Shown: positions 1 to 5,687, numbered from the stretch's first letter. The stretch: DNA of 5,687 nucleotides from Bacteroidota bacterium (GCA_027021285.1 JALUUP010000503.1:1-5687), one strand, 5' to 3'. Numbers and translations are program-made. The notes: generated from the letters alone by a model not told the origin.

Positions 1-409
1 CTACCAGTCACTTTTCGGGCGGTTCGTGGGGGCGGTTTCCTTTCACGGCAGGCAGGTGCGCGGGTCTTATCTCGATGTCAGCGATTTCTTCCGGCTCGGA
101 GGCGCCAACACCCTGCGGGGATACCGTGAAGAGCAGTTTCTCGGTTCAACCGCCGCCTGGACTTCTGCGGAACTTCGATACGATCTCGGGCGCAGATCGT
201 ACATCTTTGGTTTTGTTGATTATGGCTATATTTTACAACCAGCCGACGCGGTACTGGGTACAAGTGAAACAAACCTGTACCTCCCCGGTTACGGCCTGGG
301 GATTCACCTTGAAACCGGTCTTGGTGTGATGGGCGTAAGTTACGCCCTGGGCAAGGGTGATTCCCTGACAGATGGGAAAATCCATTTCGGTCTCGTCAAT
401 GAATTCTGA
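1..409 (+). CDS. Omp85/BamA-TamA-type outer-membrane beta-barrel protein, C-terminal fragment
   Basis: This is the last 135 residues of a protein that begins left of the window; the frame is open from base 2, so the GTG at 26 is not needed as a start. The stretch FFRLGGANTLRGYREEQF carries the L-R-G-Y/F motif of Omp85-superfamily barrels (bacterial surface antigen D15 domain), which in this family sits in the loop that folds back into the barrel. It is followed by alternating beta strands (ELRYDLG, IFGFVDYGY, YGLGIHLETGLGVMGVSYALG) and a C-terminal strand ending in Phe (HFGLVNEF), the usual outer-membrane insertion signal. Family members insert or translocate proteins, or possibly lipids, at the outer membrane. 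Without the N-terminal POTRA or other domains it cannot be assigned to BamA, TamA, a two-partner-secretion transporter or a patatin-linked barrel. Its end overlaps the likely start of the next gene, which suggests co-transcription. Confidence 0.85.
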   Translation, partial: YQSLFGRFVGAVSFHGRQVRGSYLDVSDFFRLGGANTLRGYREEQFLGSTAAWTSAELRYDLGRRSYIFGFVDYGYILQPADAVLGTSETNLYLPGYGLGIHLETGLGVMGVSYALGKGDSLTDGKIHFGLVNEF

Positions 410-1280
410 TTCTCTTCCATCCATGGATGAACGCGGATCCCGGTTGCGGGCCTTTGTGGCCGTTACCAGGCCCGTGAATGTCCTCATCACCGCCGCGACG
501 ATTATCGTCGCCGGACTGATTGCGGGAATCACGACTGATCGTTTCGATGTTTTAGTAATCGCCGCGGCATCTGCCGCTCTTCTCGCCGCCTTCGGCAACG
601 TCGTGAACGACATCTTTGATGTTTCCATCGACAGGATCAACAAGCCGGAGCGAGTCCTCGTTTCTGGACGGCTGTCAATCCGGTCCGCTCGTTTTCTGGC
701 CGTTGTCCTCGCGGGACTCGGTGTGGCGTTGGCCGGATTGGTTTCAATACCGGTTCTGGGCATCGCTCTTATCAGCGCGGCCGTCCTGTACGCGTACAGC
801 TCCGTGCTCAAGCATATTCCGCTTGTTGGAAACATCACGGTCGGCTTGATGACGGGTTTGGCGTTTATCTACGGCGGTTTCGCGGCGGGGCACCCCGAAG
901 CAGGAATGATTCCGGCCGTGTTTGCGTTTTTCTACAATATCGGGCGGGAAATTCTCAAAGACATCGAGGATATCGAGGGCGACAAGGCGGGAAGAATCAG
1001 GACGTTTCCCATTCTCGTGGGAGCCGAATATGCAATGACAGTAGCGACGGTTGTTTTCGCTGTTACTATTGTCCTGACGCTTGTTCCTTACATGATGGGA
1101 TGGTACGGTCTGGCATACCTTGCCGTGGTGGTCTTGGGCGTCGATGCGGTGCTCCTTTCCCTGATGTTCTCGCTCTGGAAAACACCAACGCGGCACAACA
1201 TCAGCCGTATCTGCCAATGGTTGAAATACGACATGGTCGTTGGAATCGCGGCGATTTATACCGGTACACATTTTTCGTGA
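399..1280 (+). CDS. UbiA-family prenyltransferase, DGGGP-synthase-like
   Basis: Integral membrane prenyltransferase that joins a polyprenyl diphosphate to an acceptor. With M1 at 399 the protein has 293 residues. It shows the first Mg-diphosphate motif NDIFDVSID (N70, D71, D74, D78), followed by R-I-N-K-P-E-R, and the second Asp-rich motif KDIEDIEGD (D188, D191, D195). Between and after these lie hydrophobic segments consistent with the eight- or nine-helix UbiA fold. The REILKDIEDIEGD and NKPER-SGR pattern and the KYDMVVGIAAIY tail resemble archaeal digeranylgeranylglyceryl phosphate synthase and its FCB-group homologues more than MenA, UbiA or chlorophyll synthase; substrate is inference. 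Start choice: ATG 399 overlaps the barrel gene by 11 bases. An in-frame ATG at 372 has an AAGGGTGA 11 bases upstream but would add a 38-base overlap and nine unconserved residues. ATG 423 is also possible. No start has a strong ribosome site. Confidence 0.88.
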   Translation: MNSDSLPSMDERGSRLRAFVAVTRPVNVLITAATIIVAGLIAGITTDRFDVLVIAAASAALLAAFGNVVNDIFDVSIDRINKPERVLVSGRLSIRSARFLAVVLAGLGVALAGLVSIPVLGIALISAAVLYAYSSVLKHIPLVGNITVGLMTGLAFIYGGFAAGHPEAGMIPAVFAFFYNIGREILKDIEDIEGDKAGRIRTFPILVGAEYAMTVATVVFAVTIVLTLVPYMMGWYGLAYLAVVVLGVDAVLLSLMFSLWKTPTRHNISRICQWLKYDMVVGIAAIYTGTHFS

Positions 1281-1283
1281 TCT

Positions 1284-1290
1284 AGGGGGG
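1284..1290 (+). promoter_or_regulatory. Ribosome binding site of the small membrane-protein gene
   Basis: AGGGGGG lies 11 bases before the ATG at 1302, in the 21-base gap after the prenyltransferase stop. The spacing is on the long side, but this is the clearest purine-rich site in the left block. It supports translation of the short reading frame that follows, and hence of rnhB coupled to it. Confidence 0.5.
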
Positions 1291-1301
1291 CTTATTTAAT
1301 T

Positions 1302-1481
1302 ATGAAAACAGTCGAATCCATAATGAGACAGCAAAAAATCCGCGCAATCATTTTTCGTCTCATTCTGCTTATCGTTCTCATTGGAATTTCCTTTTTCATT
1401 GGATGGTTGATCGGTACCATGGGTGAAGACAATCCCGATGTATCGAACAGCCTGTCCGCGTTGGCTTTCAACTTGACATGA
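1302..1481 (+). CDS. Small single-pass membrane protein (59 aa), unknown function
   Basis: A 59-residue frame, short enough to be missed by usual length cut-offs. The sequence starts MKTVESIMRQQKIR (basic, expected to stay in the cytoplasm). A strongly hydrophobic helix follows from about residue 20 to 40 (LILLIVLIGISFFIGWLIG), then an acidic and polar tail (GEDNPDVSNSLSALAFNLT) that should face the periplasm. There is no Cys lipobox or signal-peptidase site, so a membrane anchor is more likely than a secreted peptide. Support for a real gene: it fills almost exactly the gap between the prenyltransferase and rnhB, has a purine-rich site upstream, and its TGA overlaps the rnhB ATG as ATGA, as the next two junctions in the block do. 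I do not recognise the family. Conservation in relatives would settle whether it is a protein or mainly a leader for rnhB. Confidence 0.7.
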   Translation: MKTVESIMRQQKIRAIIFRLILLIVLIGISFFIGWLIGTMGEDNPDVSNSLSALAFNLT

Positions 1482-2107
1482 ACAGCTTAACCGCAGAAGA
1501 ACGAATACTCATCGAACGGTTCGGTTCGCTGGCCGGTGTGGATGAAGCGGGCCGCGGGCCTCTCGCTGGTCCGGTGGTCGCGGCAGCCGTGGTATTTCCT
1601 CCCGACGTAGATGTCCTGGGAATCGCCGACTCCAAGATCTTGACACAACGAAGACGCGAAATATTGAGCAAGCGGATTTTCGAAAGCGCTCTTCAGGTTG
1701 GTATCGGTATCGCGGAAGCACACGAGATTGATACGTTGAACATCCTTCAGGCATCCATCCGCGCCATGCACCGAGCGCTGGAGCGTCTCGCTCCGCCACC
1801 GGGCTACGTCCTCGTTGACGGCAACGCATTCCATCACCCGGCTTTTCCTTTCCGAACTGTTGTTCGCGGTGACAGCCGCCTGCTTACCGTTGCCGCCGCT
1901 TCCATCGTTGCGAAGGTTCACCGCGACCGCCTCATGCAGGAACTGGATCTTCAATTCCCGGAATACGGTTTCGCCCGACATAAAGGATATCCTACCCGCC
2001 AGCATATCGAAACCCTCAGGAAATACGGTCCTTCTCCCATTCACCGCAGGAGTTTCGTGGTGAAAAAATTGGTCGATGCTTCCCCCACTCCCACGATACG
2101 ACCGTGA
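1478..2107 (+). CDS. rnhB: Ribonuclease HII
   Basis: Cytoplasmic endonuclease that cuts the RNA strand of RNA-DNA hybrids and nicks 5' of single ribonucleotides in DNA, starting ribonucleotide excision repair. The 209 residues match the normal family length. Visible signatures: V-DEAGRGPLAGPV with catalytic D22 and E23 and the GRG loop (25-27) that reads the ribose 2'-OH; DSK at 51-53; VDGN with D114; GDSRLLTVAAASIVAKVHRD with D132; and YGFARHKGYPT, whose Tyr (163) corresponds to the residue that stacks at the RNA-DNA junction in characterised RNase HII. All four acidic catalytic residues are present, so it should be active. The ATG at 1478 sits in an ATGA overlap with the preceding small gene and has no Shine-Dalgarno sequence upstream, suggesting coupled translation. 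It is followed directly by yraN, a neighbour often found with rnhB. Confidence 0.97.
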   Translation: MNSLTAEERILIERFGSLAGVDEAGRGPLAGPVVAAAVVFPPDVDVLGIADSKILTQRRREILSKRIFESALQVGIGIAEAHEIDTLNILQASIRAMHRALERLAPPPGYVLVDGNAFHHPAFPFRTVVRGDSRLLTVAAASIVAKVHRDRLMQELDLQFPEYGFARHKGYPTRQHIETLRKYGPSPIHRRSFVVKKLVDASPTPTIRP

Positions 2108-2475
2108 GCACAGCGTCTATTGGCAAGGAAGGAGAAAAGATTGCCGGAGAGTTGCTCCGGTCGAAAGGTTTTGAAATCATTGAAACCAACTTTCATTTCG
2201 GCCACGGTGAAATCGACATCATCGCGCGTGACGGAGAATACATTGTGTTCTGCGAGGTGAAGACGCGTCGCGGTGAGAGGTTCGGCGATCCCGTGTTGGC
2301 AATAACGCCGAACAAGCAGCGTCAGATTCGAAAGATCGCCGAAGGCTACCTTTACAGGAACAAGCTGTTCGGGACACCCTGCCGATTCGACGTCGTCACC
2401 GTGCAATGGAAACAGGGGAGACCGGAATGCCGCCACATACAAAACGCGTTTACCTTTTATGACGACGTGAGATGA
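2104..2475 (+). CDS. yraN: YraN family (UPF0102) nuclease-fold protein
   Basis: A 123-residue protein of the UPF0102/YraN family, normal in length. The family has the PD-(D/E)XK nuclease-like fold (as in Holliday-junction resolvases), but its cellular role is poorly defined; a part in DNA processing or repair is inferred. Visible motifs: IGKEGEKIAGELLRSKGF at the N-terminus with E11, N29 in ETNFHFGHGEIDII, then E36 and D38, and the core VFCEVKTRRG with E51 and K53, giving the D-x12-E-x-K layout of the active site. The following KQRQIRKIAEGYLYRN helix and CRFDVVTV strand also match the family. The GTG start at 2104 overlaps the rnhB stop as GTGA. The upstream bases are C-rich with no ribosome site, so it should be made by reinitiation after rnhB. 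Confidence 0.93.
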   Translation: MSTASIGKEGEKIAGELLRSKGFEIIETNFHFGHGEIDIIARDGEYIVFCEVKTRRGERFGDPVLAITPNKQRQIRKIAEGYLYRNKLFGTPCRFDVVTVQWKQGRPECRHIQNAFTFYDDVR

Positions 2476-2891
2476 TAGCTGTCCTTGCGTCATGGCATCC
2501 TTTCATCGTTCACTTCGCCGTGGCGTTGACGTTCTCCAGCTTCCTCTTCGACCTTGCCGGAACCACCACGCGTTTCAAGCAATTCACCACGACAGGATTC
2601 CACCTGATGGTAGCCGCCGTGCCGTTTCTTCTCCTTTCCGTCTTTACCGGTAACCTGGCCGAAGGAATGTTCCTGGAAGCAAAGGATCAGGCATTGATCG
2701 ATCAGCACCTTACCCTCATGAACGCTGCCGTCTGGGGTTTCATGGCTATTGCATCATGGAGAATATATGCCACGTTGAAGAAGACATTCACACGTACATC
2801 CATGTCTTTCTATCTCGCAATGCTTTTCCTGGTGTGTGTCGCTGTTTTCATCGGTGCTACGAAGGGAGCTGCTTTAAGCCACATTCGATAA
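2472..2891 (+). CDS. DUF2231-like four-helix membrane protein
   Basis: A 139-residue integral membrane protein. It starts with WHPFIVHFAVALTFSSFLFDLAG, close to the HP-x-x-VHF-x-x-AL opening typical of DUF2231 proteins, with conserved His 9 and 14. It has about four hydrophobic segments (about 10-30, 42-62, 80-100, 112-134). A further His sits in IDQHLTLMNAAVWG just before the third helix, as in DUF2231. Function of the family is unknown; the histidines at helix starts could hold haem or a metal, but that is speculation. The gene's ATG overlaps the yraN stop (ATGA) without a ribosome site, so it is translated from the same message. It is the last gene of the left block and ends 20 bases before the intergenic hairpin. 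No signal peptide separate from the first helix is seen. Confidence 0.8.
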   Translation: MIAVLASWHPFIVHFAVALTFSSFLFDLAGTTTRFKQFTTTGFHLMVAAVPFLLLSVFTGNLAEGMFLEAKDQALIDQHLTLMNAAVWGFMAIASWRIYATLKKTFTRTSMSFYLAMLFLVCVAVFIGATKGAALSHIR

Positions 2892-2906
2892 GCCGAAGGT
2901 AAAACG

Positions 2907-2930
2907 AAAAAGCCGCCCTCACGGACGGCT
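2907..2930 (-). terminator. Intrinsic terminator of korAB
   Basis: On the - strand the hairpin reads AGCCGTCC, loop GTGA, GGGCGGCT: an 8-bp stem whose only non-Watson-Crick pair is U-G, followed at once by TTTTT and then CGTTTT. It lies 31 bases past the korB stop. This is a textbook Rho-independent terminator in this direction, and the sequence favours the korAB transcript over the convergent one. Confidence 0.82.
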
Positions 2931-2942
2931 CTTTGAATTTTT
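2911..2942 (+). terminator. Weak intrinsic terminator of the rnhB-yraN block
   Basis: The same hairpin (2911-2930) read on the + strand: AGCCGCCC, loop TCAC, GGACGGCT. The stem has one C-A mismatch and the T run (2938-2942) begins eight bases after the stem rather than directly, so termination of the + transcript is probably less efficient than for the opposite strand. It lies 19 bases after the stop of the DUF2231-like gene. Confidence 0.5.
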
Positions 2943-2961
2943 CACTCGGTAAAACTGTGTG

Positions 2962-3999
2962 TCAGTTATCCGATATTTCCCACGTGTTGCCGCTTTCCAG
3001 AAGGTCTTGCAATGTGCCCCGTCCTTCGTTCTCGATGGTGTGCTCAATTTGTTTTACATACTCCACTTCATAGGTGGGTTTATCCACGGCGTAAAATACT
3101 CCGAATGGCGTTGGAAGAGCGGGATCGTCCGTCATCTCGGCCAGGACCAGAGCAAGGTGCTTGTTCTTCTCGTCATGTATGACGATCTCTTCTTCACCTG
3201 CTTCATCCAGAGAAACGATTTCGGGACGGAAGTATTTGCTCAGCCGTATGGCCTTGTCTTGGTTCTTGCCGAAAATCAACGGTTTGCCATGCTCCAGATT
3301 AATGACGTGATCGGCCTTGACATCTTTATCCGTGTATTGGGCGTATGCGCCGTCGTTGAACACGTTACAGTTCTGGTACACCTCGATGAACGACGTTCCC
3401 TTGTGCTCGGACGCGCGCTCGATGACGTACTGCAGGTGCCTGGGATCGCGGTCGATTCCCCTCGCGATGAACGTTCCAGAAGAACCGAGAGCAAGCTGGA
3501 TGGGGTCCACCGGGTTGTCAATTGAACCATACGGACTCGACCGTGTGATCTTTCCTTTTTCGGACGTAGGTGAATACTGACCTTTCGTCAATCCGTAAAT
3601 CCGGTTATTGAAGAGTATGATATTGACATCGATGTTGCGACGCAGCAAATGGACGAAGTGGTTACCCCCGATGGAAAGGCAGTCCCCGTCACCCGTTGCC
3701 ACCCATACGCTGAGTTCCGGCCGGGCAACTTTGATGCCGCTGGCAATCGCGGTTGCCCTTCCGTGTATTCCATGGAACCCATACGTGTTCATATAGTACG
3801 GGAAGCGACTCGAACAGCCGATTCCTGCCACAAACACAACGTTCTCGCGGGGAATTCCGAGCGTGGGGAGAACCCGCTGAACCTGTGCCAGAATAGAATA
3901 ATCACCACACCCCGGACACCAGCGAACATCCTGATCGGAAGCAAAATCCTTCGCGCTTAGTTTTTTCGTTTCTTCCTTTGCGATTTTATTCTCAGTCAT
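2962..3999 (-). CDS. korB: 2-oxoacid (2-oxoglutarate):ferredoxin oxidoreductase, beta subunit
   Basis: Thiamine-diphosphate-binding subunit of the enzyme that interconverts 2-oxoglutarate and succinyl-CoA using ferredoxin. The protein has 345 residues from M1 at 3999. Visible: WCPGCGDYSIL with C28 and C31, GIGCSSRFP with C62, and YQNCNVFNDG with C201, the four cysteines expected to hold the 4Fe-4S cluster; HGRATAIASGIK at 79-90; the TPP/Mg motif GDGDCLSIGGNH (from 103) ending at FNNRIYGLTKGQYSP (N131-N132). These and the C-terminal LPTPFGVFYAVDKPTYE fit the KorB type better than pyruvate or branched-chain enzymes, though substrate cannot be proven from sequence. Start: ATG 3999 has AAGGGA nine bases upstream. 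A TTG nine bases further up (4008) abuts that site with no spacer and is unlikely. It follows korA closely in one operon. Confidence 0.95.
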   Translation of the reverse strand: MTENKIAKEETKKLSAKDFASDQDVRWCPGCGDYSILAQVQRVLPTLGIPRENVVFVAGIGCSSRFPYYMNTYGFHGIHGRATAIASGIKVARPELSVWVATGDGDCLSIGGNHFVHLLRRNIDVNIILFNNRIYGLTKGQYSPTSEKGKITRSSPYGSIDNPVDPIQLALGSSGTFIARGIDRDPRHLQYVIERASEHKGTSFIEVYQNCNVFNDGAYAQYTDKDVKADHVINLEHGKPLIFGKNQDKAIRLSKYFRPEIVSLDEAGEEEIVIHDEKNKHLALVLAEMTDDPALPTPFGVFYAVDKPTYEVEYVKQIEHTIENEGRGTLQDLLESGNTWEISDN

Positions 4000-4008
4000 T
4001 GGATGCAA

Positions 4009-4014
4009 TCCCTT
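4009..4014 (-). promoter_or_regulatory. Ribosome binding site of korB
   Basis: AAGGGA read on the - strand, directly after the korA stop codon and nine bases before the ATG at 3999. It decides the korB start: the alternative TTG at 4008 touches the site and would leave no spacer. Its presence means korB, unlike the genes of the left block, has its own ribosome entry site. Confidence 0.7.
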
Positions 4015-4017
4015 ATG

Positions 4018-5687
4018 TTATTTCCCTTCCAGGAGTTTATTCACCTTTTCCATGATTTCTGTCGTGGTGAACGGAAGCCCCTGGATTTTGTTGTACGATT
4101 CAACCGGGATGAGATATTGTGCCTTCAGTAAAACCGAAAGTTGTCCCAGGTTCAGTTCCGGGACAAGAATCGTCTTGTAACGGGAAAGGACGTCGCGCAA
4201 GTTCCGCGGAAATGGATAGAGGTACTTTATATGCGCATGGCCTACTGCTTTCCCTTCTTCGATGAGATGTTCCGTCGCCTGGCGCAGAGCACCGTACGTG
4301 CCACCCCATCCAACAATCAGCACGTCTCCGCTCTCAGGGCCGTAAACCTCCTGATTCGGCAACTCGTCTGCAATTCCTTCGATTTTTTCCCGCCGCAAGC
4401 GGCACATGAATTCGTGGTTCACCGGATCGTAGCTCACGTTGCCCGTGATGTGTTTCTTTTCCAGTCCGCCGATACGATGCTCGAGGCCCGGAGTGCCAGG
4501 GATGGCCCAAGGCCGGGAGTTGAACTTGTCACGCGAATAAGGTTGAAACGTGTCCGGGTTCGTCGCAAACTTCACCGGTATCTTTTCCAGCGAATCCGGA
4601 TCGGGAATCAACCATGGCTCAGACCCGTTGGCAATGTATCCATCGCTCAACAACATTACCGGGGTCATGTATTTCACGGCGATACGCGAAGCTTCAATGA
4701 CGGAATGGAAACAATCTCCCGGCGTAGTCGCCGCCAAGACCACAACAGGAGCCTCACCGTTGCGACCGATGATTGCTTGGAACAAGTCAGCTTGTTCGGT
4801 CTTCGTCGGCAAGCCGGTGCTGGGGCCTCCCCGTTGAACGTTGATGATTACCAGCGGAAGCTCGACCATGACAGCCAGTCCGATTGCTTCCTGCTTCAGA
4901 GCGATGCCGGGACCGGAGCTGGTCGTAAAGGCCAATGAACCGGCAAAGGAAGCGCCGATTGCGCTCGTAATACCCGCGATTTCATCTTCGGCCTGGAACG
5001 TGCGAAAATTGAAACGCCGATACCGCGAAAGCTCGTGGAGAATATCACTGGCCGGCGTGATGGGATAGCTGCCGAGAAAACCCGGTAACCCGCTCAACTC
5101 GCACGAGGCAACAATACCGAGAGCCATTGCTTCGTTGCCCGTGATATTTCGATACTTACCCGCCGGGAGCTTTGCCGGCTCCACCCGGTAACGCGTCGTA
5201 AAAATATGAGTGATATCGCCGTAGTTGTACCCGGCCTTCAACGCGATCGAGTTTGCCTTCATGAGATCCGGGTGTTTCGCAAATTTCTTTTCGATCCATT
5301 CCAGGCTCGGCTCCAGGGGCCGATTGAACAGCCAGTACATCAGTCCCAGCGCGAAGAAGTTCTTCGAGCGGACGATCTCCTTCATGCTCAGCGGAAGCTC
5401 TTCCAACGCCTTTGTCGTGAGCTTCGTAATCGGGATGCTGTACACTTCGTATCCCTTGAGCGATCCGTCTTCGAGAGGGTTGGACTCGTAGCCCGCGAGC
5501 CGAAGATTCTTCGCATCGAATCCATCGGCATTTGCAATGATGATCCCACCCGGTCGCAACATTTCAAGGTTGACTTTCAGCGCAGCCGGGTTCATCGCAA
5601 CCAGGACATCAGGCCGGTCTCCCGGTGTATACACGTCATGACTGGCAAAGCTGATCTGAAAGCCGGACACCCCGAACAGCGTTCCGG
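4018..5687 (-). CDS. korA: 2-oxoacid (2-oxoglutarate):ferredoxin oxidoreductase, fused gamma-alpha subunit, N-terminus cut by window edge
   Basis: Partner of KorB. The frame is open to the right edge (…GTLFGVSGFQIS…), so the GTG at 5670 is internal and several tens of N-terminal residues are missing. Numbering from 5670, domains are: the end of a fused gamma domain (GVSGFQI, YTPGDRPDVLVAMNPAAL, LRPGGIIIANADG, to about 165); the alpha pyrimidine-binding domain from about 178, with YPITPASD (202-209), the AEDE acidic motif (227-230) expected to contact TPP, and GGPSTGLPTKTEQADLF (281-297); and the C-terminal domain II from about 448 (DVLIVGWGGTYGALRQATE, VPELNLGQL). The gamma-alpha order and GPSTGLPTKTEQ are typical of KorA from Bacteroidota, Chlorobi and Actinobacteria. 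No ferredoxin-type CxxCxxC cluster is seen in the visible part. The promoter must lie beyond 5687. korB follows in the same operon. Confidence 0.95.
   Translation of the reverse strand, partial: GTLFGVSGFQISFASHDVYTPGDRPDVLVAMNPAALKVNLEMLRPGGIIIANADGFDAKNLRLAGYESNPLEDGSLKGYEVYSIPITKLTTKALEELPLSMKEIVRSKNFFALGLMYWLFNRPLEPSLEWIEKKFAKHPDLMKANSIALKAGYNYGDITHIFTTRYRVEPAKLPAGKYRNITGNEAMALGIVASCELSGLPGFLGSYPITPASDILHELSRYRRFNFRTFQAEDEIAGITSAIGASFAGSLAFTTSSGPGIALKQEAIGLAVMVELPLVIINVQRGGPSTGLPTKTEQADLFQAIIGRNGEAPVVVLAATTPGDCFHSVIEASRIAVKYMTPVMLLSDGYIANGSEPWLIPDPDSLEKIPVKFATNPDTFQPYSRDKFNSRPWAIPGTPGLEHRIGGLEKKHITGNVSYDPVNHEFMCRLRREKIEGIADELPNQEVYGPESGDVLIVGWGGTYGALRQATEHLIEEGKAVGHAHIKYLYPFPRNLRDVLSRYKTILVPELNLGQLSVLLKAQYLIPVESYNKIQGLPFTTTEIMEKVNKLLEGK

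Noticed and set aside
26..28. GTG as the start of a complete 127-residue outer-membrane protein
   Set aside because: The frame is open to the left edge of the window with protein-like sequence, and the beta-barrel domain would be far too short; this is a partial gene.
233..838. 201-codon - strand frame across the barrel and prenyltransferase genes
   Set aside because: It spans the junction of two supported + strand genes. Its composition (Arg/Thr/Ala-rich) is typical of a shadow frame.
1221..1260. TTGAAA at 1221 with TTTATA at 1255 as a promoter for the small gene
   Set aside because: The spacing is about 28 bases, far from the 17 expected, and both lie in the prenyltransferase coding sequence.
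1474..1645. TTGACA hexamers at 1474-1479 and 1640-1645 as possible -35 boxes for an internal promoter
   Set aside because: No TATAAT-like hexamer stands 16-18 bases downstream of either, and both lie in coding sequence.
1487..2044. 185-codon - strand frame opposite rnhB
   Set aside because: It mirrors a full-length RNase HII gene with intact catalytic residues; the antisense protein has no family features and no promoter is visible.
2959..3525. 188-codon + strand frame opposite korB
   Set aside because: It is antisense to conserved KorB residues including C201. The translation has no recognisable motif, and it would have to start within or after the korAB terminator region with no ribosome site.
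4141..4938. 265-codon + strand frame opposite korA
   Set aside because: It lies wholly antisense to a clearly conserved korA. Its translation is rich in Arg, shows no domain, and is explained by the high-GC codon pattern of the true gene.

Overview
The window is dense, ordinary-looking bacterial chromosome of roughly 54% G+C by eye. It holds two convergent gene blocks and no mobile element, RNA gene or CRISPR array. Three things point to a Gram-negative member of the Fibrobacteres-Chlorobi-Bacteroidetes (FCB) group: an Omp85-type outer-membrane beta-barrel end, a UbiA-family prenyltransferase that looks more like archaeal ether-lipid (DGGGP synthase) enzymes than MenA or UbiA proper, and KorA/KorB proteins of the Bacteroidota/Chlorobi style. 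A Chlorobi/Ignavibacteria-like or related uncultured lineage would fit. This placement is inference from protein style, not from a search.

Layout, left block (+ strand, 1-2891): the 3' end of an outer-membrane beta-barrel gene; a nine-helix-type UbiA prenyltransferase that probably starts inside the end of the barrel gene; a 59-residue single-pass membrane microprotein (1302-1481); rnhB (ribonuclease HII); yraN (UPF0102, nuclease-fold protein); and a four-helix DUF2231-like membrane protein. The last four genes are joined by three successive 4-base stop/start overlaps (ATGA, GTGA, ATGA), and none of the three downstream starts has a visible Shine-Dalgarno sequence. They are therefore probably one transcript translated by termination-reinitiation. 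No internal promoter or terminator is visible, so the whole left block may be one operon whose promoter lies left of the window.

Right block (- strand, 5687-2962): korA (its first tens of residues lie off the right edge) followed after a 9- or 18-base gap by korB. Together they encode a two-subunit 2-oxoacid (most likely 2-oxoglutarate):ferredoxin oxidoreductase. It interconverts 2-oxoglutarate + CoA and succinyl-CoA + CO2 with ferredoxin as electron carrier. It serves the TCA cycle in low-potential or anaerobic metabolism, or the reductive TCA cycle if the organism is autotrophic.

The 70-base gap between the two convergent blocks holds one hairpin. It makes a good intrinsic terminator for the korAB (-) transcript and a poorer one for the (+) transcript.

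No clearly new system is present. The items most worth a second look are the DGGGP-synthase-like prenyltransferase (possible ether-lipid chemistry in a bacterium), the small coupled membrane protein ahead of rnhB, and the unbroken chain of Shine-Dalgarno-less overlaps.
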